Shown here: piece after piece, positions 5,903 to 5,949 of the stretch | How the letters are laid out: each line of letters opens with the position of its first letter | Numbering within the stretch: the stretch's first letter is position 1 | NCBI GenBank assembly: GCA_948468325.1 | Contig: CAOKHR010000161.1 | Location: forward strand, 1-5,949 | DNA length: 5,949 nt | Source of the DNA: an uncultured Lachnospiraceae bacterium | GTDB taxonomy: Bacteria; Bacillota; Clostridia; Lachnospirales; Lachnospiraceae | Direction: 5' to 3' | Notes under the pieces: generated by a model | Told to the model about the DNA's origin: nothing | The model's database searches: none | What the model saw: only the letters and a program-made list of their open reading frames with translations | Made by a program: the position numbers and the translations under genes

Positions 5903-5949
5903 CTATTTTAACGTATCCTCCAAGCGGACTCTCTCAAACACTTCCAGCG
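5903..5949 (-). CDS. C-terminal end of an unidentified upstream gene
   Basis: One frame entering from the right edge is open and ends at TAG (5905-5903), reading LEVFERVRLEDTLK. The other two minus-strand frames hit stops earlier and give less protein-like sequence. The stop lies 17 nt before the cytidylyltransferase ATG, the spacing expected for the preceding gene of the same operon. Fourteen full residues are too few to name a family; given the context a glycan-related enzyme is plausible but unsupported. Confidence 0.55.
   Translation of the reverse strand, partial: LEVFERVRLEDTLK

Noticed and set aside
1..5949. CRISPR arrays, tRNA/rRNA genes, insertion sequences or attachment-site repeats
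   Set aside because: No regularly spaced repeat, cloverleaf-like segment, transposase motif or terminal inverted repeat was seen; nearly every base belongs to a coding gene.

Overview
The window is a single-strand block: every supported gene lies on the minus strand, so transcription runs from the right edge to the left edge. Strong AGGAGG-type ribosome binding sites, moderate to low GC, very tight packing and TTG starts suggest a Firmicute, most likely a Clostridia or Lachnospiraceae type. That assignment is inference; no RNA gene or taxonomic marker is present. The promoter and terminator of the operon both appear to lie outside the window.

Layout from right (upstream) to left (downstream): the last 14 full codons of an unidentified gene (5903-5949); an acylneuraminate-type cytidylyltransferase (5226-5885); kdsA, KDO-8-phosphate synthase (4444-5229); kdsD, arabinose-5-phosphate isomerase with a SIS domain and two CBS domains (3456-4424); kdsC, the HAD-family KDO-8-phosphate phosphatase (2968-3456); a membrane-anchored nucleotide-sugar 4,6-dehydratase of the FlaA1/CapD/WbpM/PglF family (1096-2967); and the first 363 codons of an AAA/ABC-type ATPase related to the OLD and AAA_15/AAA_21 groups (1-1091), which runs off the left edge. 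Junctions are 4-nt or 1-nt overlaps, direct abutments, or gaps of 4 to 19 nt, so this reads as one polycistronic unit. No gene-free stretch longer than about 20 bases exists.

Together KdsD (ribulose-5-P to arabinose-5-P), KdsA (plus PEP to KDO-8-P), KdsC (to KDO) and the cytidylyltransferase (presumably to CMP-KDO) form a full route to an activated 3-deoxy-octulosonate. The dehydratase would supply a 4-keto-6-deoxy nucleotide sugar. The locus therefore looks like the precursor-supply part of a surface-polysaccharide cluster; glycosyltransferases and export genes would lie upstream, outside the window. The two most interesting points are a KDO pathway in what looks like a Gram-positive genome, using a NeuA-like enzyme where kdsB is expected, and an AT-richer OLD-like ATPase joined to the end of the operon through an unusual TTG start.
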